Positions 28,401-35,642 of a DNA stretch of 64,000 nucleotides are shown in pieces. The position numbers and the translations under genes are program-made. The DNA is taken from contig JBBCJI010000024.1 in the NCBI GenBank assembly GCA_037190845.1, positions 1 to 64,000 of the forward strand. Reading direction: 5' to 3'. The stretch is from JBEBVQ01 sp037190845 (GTDB taxonomy: Bacteria; Bacteroidota; Bacteroidia; Chitinophagales; Chitinophagaceae). Every line of letters begins with the position of its first letter. Within the stretch, counting starts at the first letter, position 1. The notes below the pieces were generated by a model. That model had not been told where the DNA came from. It saw nothing but the letters and a program-made list of their open reading frames with translations, and did not search any database.

Positions 28401-29061
28401 TAATATTACTGCTGGAACTTCCCCCGTTTACTGTAGAGGTCCAGTCTCCACCCGGAGAACTCCGGTGGAAAAAACTGTAGCTGCTTAGTCCGCGTAAGCC
28501 CACCTGCACGGATAAGTTACCGCTATACATGTAGCAATAGCCATATACTATGGTAGCAATATCAGAACCTTCGCTAAGGCGGATCTGGAAGTTTGCCGTG
28601 AGCGCGGAGTTGTTGGGGTATGCACCCATATCTTTCCATTGAGCTATGAAGGTTCTGTTGGGAGCAGAACCGAGCGTATCATAGCTGAGTACAGACTTCT
28701 GGCTGACGCCACCTATATCACCATCAAAGCCGCACACGAGCCTGAAATCACTGCCGCCCTGATATATCTTCCAATATCCAGTGCCTGGATCTGTTGTGCC
28801 GAAGCTGATATATCCCCGGCCTCCTATATAGATATCCCGGTAAGCCACGCCGTCCAGGTTAAAGTCAAAAGGCAGCATAAGCTTATAGCGCGAGTTGCCA
28901 ATGCGTATTCCTGTGTCCAGGATATGTCCTCCGGTCAATTCGGAGTAGGTGCCCAACTGTTGTGTAAAGGAATAGTAAGGAATGTATTGTGCCTGGGATT
29001 CATGATTGCCAGTTAATAGTAGCAAGACTATGAATTTAATGTACGGGGGAATTCGCATCAT
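19438..29061 (-). CDS. Giant T9SS-secreted surface protein with ten Ig-like repeats (3207 aa)
   Basis: A predicted adhesin-like surface protein. After the signal peptide (ends ~residue 24), residues ~25-240 form a nidogen-like beta domain, ~243-350 an fn3-like domain (PPAAPTNLVLTPS). Residues ~360-2190 are long beta-rich, Asn/Gly/Thr-rich stretches expected to form beta-helices, punctuated three times by a related unit (NWSPRRDTPHSMDTLVFDNG, NWSPYRNTPQPSDILQFNNG, TWNLGRAPGNGDWVYISNQD). Residues ~2195-3100 hold ten Ig-like repeats of ~85-90 residues with GxxVCxGTPVTFxA and YQWxxNG; the tenth has lost its first Cys (TSIVAREE). The final ~100 residues are a T9SS type A sorting domain (NVSIYPNPSNGSF). 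The function is not known. Confidence 0.85.
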   Translation of the reverse strand: MMRIPPYIKFIVLLLLTGNHESQAQYIPYYSFTQQLGTYSELTGGHILDTGIRIGNSRYKLMLPFDFNLDGVAYRDIYIGGRGYISFGTTDPGTGYWKIYQGGSDFRLVCGFDGDIGGVSQKSVLSYDTLGSAPNRTFIAQWKDMGAYPNNSALTANFQIRLSEGSDIATIVYGYCYMYSGNLSVQVGLRGLSSYSFFHRSSPGGDWTSTVNGGSSSSNIIYNGGKNPPNGLTYTFRPPICQPPAAPTNLVLTPSFTSISGTFTPGTPAANAYLVLRTEGNAYPDSLPANGTIYAQNTIMGNSRVVYNGSSVSFSNSSLQYHTEYRYTIFPYNNQNCIGAPRYNTVNPLSATTRTAGPRRYTWIPQSGLGSWAIASNWSPRRDTPHSMDTLVFDNGGTVTVEDVPSQNLAVLHISNRSQVRLVSTGTPTLTLQEKLQVDQDASLSLEKSRITLTYPTSGTQRTGTIDGTLTLSGRSIYNTRNAASIFNGQVVMKDSAVFIADNGTALFNGPLTLQDSAKYIADNGPTTLNGSLNLYDKSYFNYTGSNISVDVNNVVNVYGANASFANNNNSTNYNVRFGEKSEYIHHRDGGYIPRVTYDPKSTVVIKGVVQQAPGFTSNVPLGNFVWNCPDQAANITMEFGTVNGSFSIVNTGAYSFAQTGHITIGGDFYQMSGTVKFPTSVYRVIINGGMYLHGGMLDLSFQYYDYEDSDDKLALSGNFMQYPGHVLTSSPGNRAPVIRFSGSRKQTVYINGTITTAGINYKLKNPEGAILTGNIPIQSSNKNIIHSGRWSGSGSFTYEPGSTLEIVYSSSYNAKELEWPQTNGPSNLVVSLLGGRSNNHLTLPGTRRLSGNLSLGTGIIVLGDDSLTLDGTISFTTGTIDRMISTDGKGYLIRRVASSSAGQAIDFPIGNTSGQPKYAHARINVINNPAERHIGVRTTSSTHPEDPGGITRYWSITDNQEHTDFYYNGYFDCPISDITGNANLQLSRWNGTQWLPLQDERTTISGNMRFTISDTLLSSAGQQLNRSHFTGRAAVNQTYTWTGASDRDFQQAQNWSPYRNTPQPSDILQFNNGQTDTIENIPNQTISRFLVANNTSVVLKSIASGTRTLKLQTDYNAQTEELTIHHGSTLYITGSTGTIAMEFTGDSCSGSVSGRMELYGISGTSHNFKNLCTGCILTITESGIWTNGGSGNTSFQATDENNYRVQGIYEHKFTSASGNFPTAIWEDGSIFYFTKYTTAGPANNSTRPVNLHKLIYDCPDQSFQGTTGNSFNTITVRDSFIVHNTGSGILDFGRNFTVNVKHFIQTGGAVKIGTNTSGTRILNISGSFAQTGGTIYGHGDSTFPCIIRFNGTDGAQTASFYQKAPEGNITYQISNPAGVDLNLNNALTSDFQVNRGGGIHIATITDEPIRTSLRIRYAPATTLQYSATGNITANTAIFPDTDGPAHMTINIGNNNQIILPGSRQIPGTLNMQSGNLFAGPYTLEIGSSPTTTGNLYAPNSHIILTTGALKRWYGINGLPLSPLNPGASGNNTGVYPVYHQAAPRHASVYFATGTSLATGGSITLSLDNTSGMVTGLNIPDGTYTIQQRTAGSWKFTPGDGIAAPFASIGIRVSFGNMIQVTTPSSLRLTQSSTAPGTHVASSGTPPVYRTERNGLTLADLQAASFHIGAADTSVRNVFFSVRSGDWHDAATWNLGRAPGNGDWVYISNQDTVTVTANGEAYLLHTSPLSRLHVNNGTLHIDSAIRNKGYFSLTGGNVILGPSGGGNRTFQDSGTLEVVSGRLTINGNLTLLQSSFLQTGGEIIIDGNANGNMQQSVASGTPILNIATREIEATGGQIVIVDPHAGTSSSASQVYSLFFANTSRGYFDTGHTIILGDGQSITSGGSSLGFSLGMHTSAQNSIGNLTINGSPGGTNRKVTLNSSLNVNNRLLLKTPNAQFDMNAQQIYVGGDIYVHENADWVTLGTLYLGKHSINSSPNANNQPQTITSAGSISSTTGGNFHNLVIDNANGGASIIMGDVIISHTLTFTRGILTIPTGNVLQATNVNGGSQTAGWLHGKLRIPVTAGTNKSQRFPIGDHQSYAPITLSFGNVTTGGSATFSNTSGDHAAISGSAIMPTRSVNRVYHLDSIDIVGSDMQLLFSWQNPDMDPGAMPEHMIVNEYSNSSWKTQLQSTISNMSLRLLNSLYQEPAAFQIGEPAAKPAIWEQPVSQSVCAGSSTFFKAISHAGYTYHWQANNGSGWETLQNGRHYDGTATSELVVSAVVPTMDQNKYRCIITNARDTSISSTAVLQVTALAGPMNIALWTDAPVPVCADATVAVATTVQNSGVTPKLQWFISGRPIQAPQDTLRSDRLMDGDKIYCLVTDPAGCAPMTWSDTITISVAPADIPHVNISSENGLTICRNDTVRFTASAINGGASPSYQWMKNNQPVGINQPVYEDFNLQHNDVISCILKTDGHCVSRDSTESNYLRITVNEPVTPSVSIRKNNGDTLCTGVNASFTAQPVNGGTPSYQWLLNGQPAGSNSSSYSSNSFNDGDRLSLVLTTSLGCVTKTTDTSEAVQLTVRNAYQPEITVTFSPGDTVCTGTAITFNATTTYGGPSPTYQWRRNSSIVGSNTPTYTLSTPANNDVITCILTSNLSCATPNRDTSDPIRLTVRAMTQPNISISASPGTSVCDSTPVTFSATPTNGGNDPQYKWKKNGVDVGVHSSIYVDSVFATGDKITCELTSDYPCLTYTTRTSNTLTMSITPINYPSIVIRNSRNSDTLCIGESYNFNAVVTDNGSYYNRTYVWKRNGTIVGNNSDTYTPYGTVQHGDTITCELTSGGNCTPNPTVMSNTIIVTRLAMDTARSVITISPGSEVCPNTPVTFTVHPINGGSAPQVRWYWNTQGTIYTDTSWTYTPTNGDRIYCRVTSSQRCVTIPGNSNEIVLKVPSADLPIVSITTQPGNTVCAGTPVTLNASVDKRANPSYQWRKNGADIPGAISSTYTEPAPAHLDVFICTVTDSLPCMGNTTRGSTARIQVVQPVVPSVSISVQPGTSIVAREEAIFTASPVNGGTAPVYQWKRNGINTGHNNPVFRSNSLNNNDEIYVEMQSNQNCANPVTVESNRIRMAVAVSVGDIERTLGNVSIYPNPSNGSFMVEGSNIQETNEEPLMLQVRTLTGQVVYTTEIAVRSGGFSQQIHLPESIVNGIYLVWLQDGHRKLISRLHIDR

Positions 29062-29082
29062 GAAAATGTAAATTGAAAGTTA

Positions 29083-29090
29083 CAAAGATA
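29083..29090 (-). promoter_or_regulatory. Candidate -7 element for the giant T9SS gene
   Basis: Read leftwards this is TATCTTTG, matching TAnnTTTG, 21 bases upstream of the first ATG (29061). No -33 TTG is seen at 19-20 bases. Confidence 0.4.
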
Positions 29091-29255
29091 TTGTAAATTT
29101 TTTTATGGCGATGGGTTGGAGCTCGGTAGGGTACAATGATCTGTCGGTTTTCTGAACATATACAACCAATTAGACAAAGATTAGGATATTGAATTACTCT
29201 ATTCCCTGTTTGGATTACTCTATACAAGGCCGGTATTCAGATCGTCCAACTTTAA

Positions 29256-29263
29256 TATATTTG
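29256..29263 (+). promoter_or_regulatory. Candidate -7 element for katG
   Basis: TATATTTG, matching TAnnTTTG, ends 21 bases before the katG ATG at 29285. A -33 TTG is not evident, which could reflect an activator-dependent promoter. No OxyR or PerR site was recognised. Confidence 0.4.
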
Positions 29264-29284
29264 ATATAGAAAACAAGCATACTT

Positions 29285-31588
29285 ATGGAAAATAACACGC
29301 CTCATAGTGCCAACGAAAATCAGCCCAAAGGGGATATCAGCAAATGTCCTTTTTCCGGCGGGCAATTGAAACAGGTAGCCGGAAGCGGTACCAGGAATAG
29401 CAGTTGGTGGCCCGATCAGCTAAACCTGAATGTCCTTCGCCAACATGCTTCCCTGTCTGATCCGATGGATAAGGATTTCAATTATGCCGAAGCCTTCAAC
29501 AGCCTCGACCTGGAAGCTGTAAAAAAGGATCTGCATGCACTGATGACGGACTCTCAGGATTGGTGGCCTGCGGATTTTGGTCACTATGGCGGTTTGTTTA
29601 TACGTATGGCATGGCACAGCGCAGGCACATACCGTGTACATGACGGACGTGGCGGAGCAGGGCAGGGGCAGCAGCGCTTCGCACCGCTCAATAGCTGGCC
29701 CGATAATGTGAGCCTGGATAAGGCGCGCCGGCTGCTCTGGCCGATCAAACAAAAATATGGCCGTAACATATCATGGGCGGATCTGCTGATCCTGACGGGA
29801 AATGTAGCATTGGAATCCATGGGTTTTAAAACTTTTGGCTTTGCCGGTGGTCGTGAAGATGTGTGGGAAGCAAGCGAAGATGTGTACTGGGGCGCTGAGA
29901 CGAAATGGCTGGGTGGAGATGCCCGTTACGGGCGTGGTTCGGAAGGTGTGCCTGAGCGGCATGGGGTAGTGGTATCGGATGATGATGCGGACGGGAAAAT
30001 ACATACCCGTGATCTGGAAAAACCATTGGCAGCCGTACAGATGGGTCTGATCTATGTCAACCCGGAAGGGCCTGATGGTAATCCGGATCCCATTGCTGCA
30101 GCTAAAGATATTCGCGATACTTTTGGTCGTATGGCCATGGATGACGAAGAAACGGTTGCATTGATCGCCGGAGGCCACAGTTTTGGTAAAACACATGGGG
30201 CAGCGTCAGCGGACCATGTCGGTAAGGAGCCGGAAGCCGCAGGCATGGAGCAGCAGGGTTTTGGGTGGAGCAACAGCTATGGCTCCGGTAAAGGAGCTGA
30301 TACCATTACCAGCGGACTGGAAGTAACCTGGACGAAAACACCCACCCGATGGAGCAACAACTTTTTTGAGAACCTCTTTGGTTATGAGTGGGAGTTGACC
30401 AAAAGTCCGGCAGGGGCACATCAATGGGTGGCTAAAAATGCTGAAGCCATCATTCCGGATGCATATGATCCTTCAAAGAAACATCTGCCCACCATGCTCA
30501 CTACAGATCTTTCCCTGAGGTTTGATCCGGCTTATGAGAAAATTTCCCGCCGCTTTCTGGAAAATCCGGATCAGTTTGCAGATGCATTTGCCCGTGCATG
30601 GTTTAAGCTCACCCACCGAGACATGGGGCCACGTACACGCTATTTAGGTCCTGATGTGCCAGAAGAAGTATTGATCTGGCAGGATCCAATCCCGGAAGCA
30701 GACCATCCGTTGATCGATGACCATGATATTGCTGCATTAAAAACAAAAGTGCTGGAGTCAGGACTAAGCATTACTCAGCTGGTATCTACCGCATGGGCAT
30801 CCGCTTCTACATTTCGTGGCTCAGACAAGCGCGGCGGCGCTAACGGCGCCCGCATCCGCCTGGCTCCTCAGAAATACTGGCTGGTCAATAACACACCGCT
30901 TATCTCAAAAACTTTGGAAACGCTGGAAAGCATCCAAAGAACGTTTAACGGTGCCCAGGACGGTGGTAAAAAAGTTTCACTGGCCGATCTGATCGTTTTG
31001 GGCGGTTGCGCAGCTGTTGAAAAAGCTGCAAAAGATGCCGGGTATAATATTACGGTACCTTTTTCACCCGGCCGTATGGATGCATCGCAGGAGCAAACAG
31101 ATATCGCATCATTTGCCTATCTGGAACCTGCTGCGGATGGTTTCCGCAATTATCGCAAAATGAGGTTGTCCATACCGACAGAAGCGCTGTTGATAGATAA
31201 AGCACAGCAATTAACGCTTACAGTACCCGAGCTGACGGTCTTAGTGGGTGGTATGCGTGCCCTGAGTGCCAACTTTGATGGCGCTGCGCATGGCGTTTTT
31301 ACACAACGACAGGGACAATTGACCAACGATTTTTTCATAAACCTGCTTGATATGGGTACTGCATGGAAAGCAGTTTCTGAAGACAGGGAATTATATGAAG
31401 GTACTGACCGTACTACGGGTGAGCGCAGATGGACTGCAACCCGTGCAGATCTGGTTTTTGGATCTAATGCAGAGTTGAGAGCAATTGCAGAGGTTTACGG
31501 AAGTGCTGATGCCGGAGAGAAATTCGTGAAAGATTTTGTGGCAGCCTGGAATAAGGTAATGAATCTTGACCGGTTTGATTTGAAGTAA
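29285..31588 (+). CDS. katG: Catalase-peroxidase
   Basis: A bifunctional heme catalase-peroxidase of 767 residues that removes hydrogen peroxide in the cytoplasm. The distal site MAWHSAGTYR holds the catalytic Arg, Trp and His. The Trp-Tyr-Met crosslink partners are present: Trp in MAWH, Tyr in YVNPEGPDG and Met in FGRMAMDDEET. GGHSFGKTHGA gives the proximal heme-ligand His. The second, heme-free domain is complete to the C-terminus (NLDRFDLK). No signal peptide is seen. It is a single gene with its own promoter, divergent from the giant T9SS gene. Confidence 0.97.
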   Translation: MENNTPHSANENQPKGDISKCPFSGGQLKQVAGSGTRNSSWWPDQLNLNVLRQHASLSDPMDKDFNYAEAFNSLDLEAVKKDLHALMTDSQDWWPADFGHYGGLFIRMAWHSAGTYRVHDGRGGAGQGQQRFAPLNSWPDNVSLDKARRLLWPIKQKYGRNISWADLLILTGNVALESMGFKTFGFAGGREDVWEASEDVYWGAETKWLGGDARYGRGSEGVPERHGVVVSDDDADGKIHTRDLEKPLAAVQMGLIYVNPEGPDGNPDPIAAAKDIRDTFGRMAMDDEETVALIAGGHSFGKTHGAASADHVGKEPEAAGMEQQGFGWSNSYGSGKGADTITSGLEVTWTKTPTRWSNNFFENLFGYEWELTKSPAGAHQWVAKNAEAIIPDAYDPSKKHLPTMLTTDLSLRFDPAYEKISRRFLENPDQFADAFARAWFKLTHRDMGPRTRYLGPDVPEEVLIWQDPIPEADHPLIDDHDIAALKTKVLESGLSITQLVSTAWASASTFRGSDKRGGANGARIRLAPQKYWLVNNTPLISKTLETLESIQRTFNGAQDGGKKVSLADLIVLGGCAAVEKAAKDAGYNITVPFSPGRMDASQEQTDIASFAYLEPAADGFRNYRKMRLSIPTEALLIDKAQQLTLTVPELTVLVGGMRALSANFDGAAHGVFTQRQGQLTNDFFINLLDMGTAWKAVSEDRELYEGTDRTTGERRWTATRADLVFGSNAELRAIAEVYGSADAGEKFVKDFVAAWNKVMNLDRFDLK

Positions 31589-31639
31589 AGAGGAGCGGGG
31601 GCAATTCAAATCTTCGCTATTCAAAAAACTGAATTTTGC

Positions 31640-31690
31640 TTCGACAGGCTTAGCAACCGTTTTCTAATGTTGGTTATTGAGCCTGTCGAA
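31640..31690. repeat. Inverted repeat after katG
   Basis: TTCGACAGGCT (31640-31650) and AGCCTGTCGAA (31680-31690) are perfect 11-base inverted copies 29 bases apart. The loop is too long and the U-tract absent for a standard terminator, so a small dispersed repeat is more likely. The rest of the 31589-31847 gap shows nothing else. Confidence 0.6.
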
Positions 31691-31847
31691 ATGATGCTAA
31701 TGCGGATTTCAGTGTTACTGTTGATATGAACAGCAACAGAATGAGAAACTTGATTTGTCCGGGCATGTTGTTGGTTTGGTCGCAAGCCATCAGTTTGGAT
31801 ATCTGGATTTTCATTTTTTACTTTCCCGGAAGGATGTTGGAATCGAA

Positions 31848-33104
31848 TTACTGGTTGCCTTCTTTGATTAACATGTAGTTGGCTATCCATTGGAAGCCGA
31901 TAAATCCGATGAGAAACATTACAGCCGTCGGGTTTAATAAGGATGCTCCGGCGAATGTTTTTATAATTGCAATAATCCCGGTAATAGCCATGAGAACGGC
32001 ATATACGGGAAGTGCATTTTTCTTTTTTGAGGGTGCAAACATTGCACTGAAGGGTAGCATCATGGCAAATCCGAACAGGGCAACGGATAAAAAACGCTCA
32101 TCAGACATGATAAAATAACACAGCGCTCCGATGATGAATACTAAAAAGCTGATGGCAACGAAGTTGGAACTCATCTTCTCTTTCCTGCTCAGCAGTAACT
32201 GCCCATACTTATTGAATCTCAGGAACAGGTTGCTGATGGGGTTGATGATCCACGTTGAAAATGCTATTAGCGCGAGGGCAACGATCAATGGTGTCAGATA
32301 CGGCTGAAGGGCTTCATTTCGCTGAGCCAATACTCTCAGTCCTCTGAATCCCAGATAAAATCCAATGATTACTCCCCATTGATACCGGGCAGTAAGGTTG
32401 CTTATCCAGAATGCATATTTCAGGAAGATCCGATATACCGGGTTGCCGGCTTTCAATGCTTCGAGCATGCCGGATTGTGCATATTCAGAACCAGGGTCAT
32501 TTTGCAGGGATTCTTTGAAATGTTCCAATGCTTTTTTGTGATTGCCCTGTTCCAGCAGGCTCCATCCATAGTTCGCGTGGGTGTATGCGTTGTTGGGGTC
32601 TTCTCTCAGTGCACCTTCGATGGTGGCAAATGATTCCTCCGGTTTGTTGAGTTTGATCAGTGCGGTGCTTCTGGTATTCAGCGCCAGCAGGTTTTCTGCA
32701 TCTATACTCAACGCTGCTCCGGCCGTTTCTAAAGCTTCCTGATATTGCTTGCGTGCCAGCAATATGTTGGCCAGTAATGCAAAATAGTCTGCATCATACG
32801 GGTCCAAAGCAACTGCTTGCCGGATGTCGTTTTCAGCTTCCCGGAGGTTATCCTCCTGTATGGCGATCCGGGAGCGTATATAAAACAAATGCGGCGCATC
32901 AGGTGAACGACCGATAGCGTTGTCGATAATGCTTCGCGCGGTATCAAATTTATCCTGTTGCAGATGCACTTCTGCAAGTAATGACTGGAGATGAACATCC
33001 CCGGAATCCATGGCCAGCATGTCTTTCAGCATTGTTTCTGCAGCAGTAAATTTCTTTTGCTTTATTAAGATGTCAACTTTTGACAATGAGTTATTGGCTG
33101 TCAT
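31848..33104 (-). CDS. TPR protein with multi-pass membrane C-terminus
   Basis: A 418-residue protein. Residues ~1-200 are about five to six tetratricopeptide repeats (e.g. AYTHANYGWSLLEQGNHKKALEHFKESLQNDP), with no signal peptide. Residues ~225-415 hold about five hydrophobic segments, so the TPR part is probably cytoplasmic and anchored to the inner membrane. It starts one base after the stop of the TPR-AAA ATPase gene, so the two are surely co-expressed and probably partners. I recognise no named family for the whole protein. Confidence 0.75.
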   Translation of the reverse strand: MTANNSLSKVDILIKQKKFTAAETMLKDMLAMDSGDVHLQSLLAEVHLQQDKFDTARSIIDNAIGRSPDAPHLFYIRSRIAIQEDNLREAENDIRQAVALDPYDADYFALLANILLARKQYQEALETAGAALSIDAENLLALNTRSTALIKLNKPEESFATIEGALREDPNNAYTHANYGWSLLEQGNHKKALEHFKESLQNDPGSEYAQSGMLEALKAGNPVYRIFLKYAFWISNLTARYQWGVIIGFYLGFRGLRVLAQRNEALQPYLTPLIVALALIAFSTWIINPISNLFLRFNKYGQLLLSRKEKMSSNFVAISFLVFIIGALCYFIMSDERFLSVALFGFAMMLPFSAMFAPSKKKNALPVYAVLMAITGIIAIIKTFAGASLLNPTAVMFLIGFIGFQWIANYMLIKEGNQ

Positions 33105-33105
33105 A

Positions 33106-34419
33106 TTATTTCCTGATTTTCATGAAGGAGAGTACGTCGTCGTACAGGCCGGCATCGTTGGCAAACATGGCGAAGTTCTTAGCTGTTACAAACCATTCCT
33201 GTGTGCTTGGCTTGTGTTCTTTTATTGCGTTTTGCAGGTCTTTTGTACTGATCGGCTGCGGAATGCCCTCGGAGAAGGATGCTTCCAGTTTTTGCTCAAT
33301 TGCGATGTCTATAATTGCATCAATATCTGCACCGGAATAGTTTTCTGTTTTCTTTGAGATGTTGCCATAGTCGATATCTCCTGTTGGCTTGTGCTGGAGC
33401 TTGAGTCTCAAAATTGATGCTCTGGACGCTTCGTCGGGAGGTGGTACAAAAATGATCCTGTCAAATCTGCCGGGGCGCCGGAAGGCAGGATCCAGGTGCC
33501 AGGGGGTGTTGGTAGCGCCCAGTATCAATACACCGTCATTCGTATGATTGATGCCATCCAACTCCTGCAAAAACTGGTTGATCAGGTGCCTTCCGCCTGA
33601 TTGTTTCATGTCGCTCCGGCTTGCTCCGAGTGCGTCGATCTCGTCAATGAACAATACACAGGGAGTATTGTTCCTGGCCAGTTCGAAGATGTCGTGCAGG
33701 TTTTTCTCGCTGTTGCCGATCCACATGTCGAGAATATCGCTCAATCCTACGCTTATGAAACGGGCGTTTACCTGTCCTGCGGTAGCTTTTGCGATGTATG
33801 TCTTGCCACATCCCGGAGGGCCGTAAAGCAGTATGCCGCCACCTGTTTTCTTGCCGTATGCTTTATATAGCTCCGGATGAAGCAGGGGCTTGATGATTTT
33901 CAACTCAATTTCTTTTTTTACGGATTCCATCCCTCCGACGTCACTGAAACGAATATCAGGCTTTTGCAGAAACCGGTCATCTGTTTCCAGATCGGCTTCT
34001 TCTTCCGGTCTGTTGTAGTTACCTCTCAGCCGGAGGTGCTGATCGAGTTCTTCATCAAAATAACCCGGGGCGATCGCTAATGCATTCCGGTACATCTCAA
34101 TTGCTTTGGCCATCTCATTTTCTTTCAGCAAGCCCTTGGCGTATAAGCTGAATGTGTTTAAGTCCTGAATACCTTGCTCGATTATCTCTTCAAGAATTAC
34201 ATTACATGCGGCGTAATTTCCTTTTTTATAGAAAGTACCAGCCAGCCCTGTTTTGGCTTTTATGTCTGATGAGGTATTTAATAACGTCCGGTATTCTGTT
34301 TCTGCCTCGTCAAGTCTGTTCAGCGCCAGAAACGTATCGGCGAGCAAAAAACGTAGTGGCTCATTGTCCGGTGAATGCTTCAGCGCTTCTCTCAGGCTGT
34401 GAATCGTATCATTATTCAT
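33106..34419 (-). CDS. AAA ATPase with N-terminal TPR repeats
   Basis: A 437-residue classic AAA ATPase. Residues ~1-125 are TPR-like helices, replacing the usual substrate-recognition N-domain. Residues ~155-385 are one AAA module of the FtsH/Cdc48/spastin type: FSDVGGMESVK, Walker A GPPGCGKT (200-207), a pore-loop segment DMWIGNSEKN with the WIG aromatic, Walker B FIDEID (257-262), and DPAFRRPGRFD carrying the arginine fingers. No protease domain is present. It likely forms a hexamer that remodels or unfolds a partner. The adjoining TPR membrane protein is the obvious candidate partner or anchor. Confidence 0.85.
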   Translation of the reverse strand: MNNDTIHSLREALKHSPDNEPLRFLLADTFLALNRLDEAETEYRTLLNTSSDIKAKTGLAGTFYKKGNYAACNVILEEIIEQGIQDLNTFSLYAKGLLKENEMAKAIEMYRNALAIAPGYFDEELDQHLRLRGNYNRPEEEADLETDDRFLQKPDIRFSDVGGMESVKKEIELKIIKPLLHPELYKAYGKKTGGGILLYGPPGCGKTYIAKATAGQVNARFISVGLSDILDMWIGNSEKNLHDIFELARNNTPCVLFIDEIDALGASRSDMKQSGGRHLINQFLQELDGINHTNDGVLILGATNTPWHLDPAFRRPGRFDRIIFVPPPDEASRASILRLKLQHKPTGDIDYGNISKKTENYSGADIDAIIDIAIEQKLEASFSEGIPQPISTKDLQNAIKEHKPSTQEWFVTAKNFAMFANDAGLYDDVLSFMKIRK

Positions 34420-34573
34420 ACATTGGGTATTGTTCTTTCAGCAACAGGATTTTGGTCAATGAGCTGCTGTATGAGTGTCGGATATATTATAGCCTTGAAT
34501 GAAGGAAGATGTGTTTTTACAGTTTTCCAACGAAGCTGCTAAATTTAAGCCGCTTGTCGTTGTACTCAAACGA

Positions 34574-34945
34574 TCAAACGGTAACCTCTTTGGGGTTGGC
34601 GCCGTATTTATTGGGGCCCGGCTTACCCTCGGTTGCCAGCATGACGATCAGGATGATCGCTCCGACAATCGGAATCAACCCGAGCAGAATTGTCCAGCCA
34701 CTTCGCCCTGTATCGTGTAATCTTCTAACGGTAACGGCCAGCGAGGGAATCAATATTACAAGTGAATACAGCCCGCCGAATAATCCCAATCCAAACTGAG
34801 CACTATAAGTGCCTATGAACCCATCAATAGCTCCAAGTACAAAGCTGATAATGATATTGAATAAAAGGAACATCCAATACTCTTTTCGGCGTGCTCTGCC
34901 ACTGAAGTCAGCATACTGTCTTAAAACTTTTAAATACCAGTTCAT
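34574..34945 (-). CDS. DUF805 small membrane protein
   Basis: A 123-residue inner-membrane protein of the DUF805 (YhaH-like) family. The N-terminal FSGRARRKEYWMFLLFN is the family signature, and VRRLHDTGRSGW near residue 75 is the second one. Three to four membrane segments are visible. The C-terminus GKPGPNKYGANP is the usual DUF805 tail. Its function is not known. It stands alone, upstream of the AAA/TPR pair on the same strand but separated by about 150 bases. Confidence 0.9.
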   Translation of the reverse strand: MNWYLKVLRQYADFSGRARRKEYWMFLLFNIIISFVLGAIDGFIGTYSAQFGLGLFGGLYSLVILIPSLAVTVRRLHDTGRSGWTILLGLIPIVGAIILIVMLATEGKPGPNKYGANPKEVTV

Positions 34946-35081
34946 GTTTTCTTATTTTTTGTTTTAATAATAGAAAGTAGATATAAGATGTAGCAACTTG
35001 CCCATAAATCATAAATATACGTATTTATTTGTTTTCTGCATTATGTCGACTCATAGTATCCAGGTCACCGATAATCAGTTT

Positions 35082-35564
35082 TTACTGATTTTCATTTAAA
35101 ATCACTTTCCATTTCCCGCTTTCTGCAAATTCCCTGATGATCCCGTTTCTTTTGATGAGGAAGTTCTTCATGTAGGTCTTCAATACGAGTTTGTTGAAGA
35201 GCTTGCCTAAGATTCCATACGGAGCATGAAATTCGAAAATATCCGTCATTATTGTTTTATCGCCGGTTTGCTCAAAATGATGCTGGTGAAATATGGATTT
35301 GAATATTCCATTCACCTGTTCGTCAACAAAGTAAACGGGCCTTTCAAATGCGGTTATTTTTGAAGTCAGTTTTTGTCTTATACCAAAATGAGTGGCTTGC
35401 CAGGTTACGGTTTCGTTCAGGTTGATCAGGCCGGAGGTTCTTCCTGCAATGGCTTCTTCGTTGGTGCCGGCAGTTGAAATTGCGTGCAGGTCTATGCTTC
35501 TTGAAAGGTCGAAGCAGATTTCAATCGGTGCGTTAATTTCTGTTTTCAGTTTGATTACGGGCAT
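35082..35564 (-). CDS. SRPBCC-fold protein
   Basis: A 160-residue protein of the START/Bet v 1-like (SRPBCC) fold, in the group often labelled cell-division-inhibitor-like. It begins with the family pattern of a first strand ending IKLKTEINAPIEICFDLSRSIDLH and has MTDIFEFHAPYGILGKLFNKLVLKTYMKNFLIKRN in the C-terminal helix. Such proteins bind lipids or other hydrophobic ligands. No signal peptide is seen, and no neighbour helps to define the ligand. Confidence 0.75.
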   Translation of the reverse strand: MPVIKLKTEINAPIEICFDLSRSIDLHAISTAGTNEEAIAGRTSGLINLNETVTWQATHFGIRQKLTSKITAFERPVYFVDEQVNGIFKSIFHQHHFEQTGDKTIMTDIFEFHAPYGILGKLFNKLVLKTYMKNFLIKRNGIIREFAESGKWKVILNENQ

Positions 35565-35642
35565 TTTGTAGCATTATCTGTTTAGATGTTGTTTCATTTA
35601 TCGTTGACAGACAATCATATGTTGGTTTGATTTTCCATTTGT

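Noticed and set aside
19674..28480. Many rightward open frames opposite the giant T9SS gene
   Set aside because: They are repetitive shadows of the Ig-like and beta-helix repeats and contain no recognisable domain.
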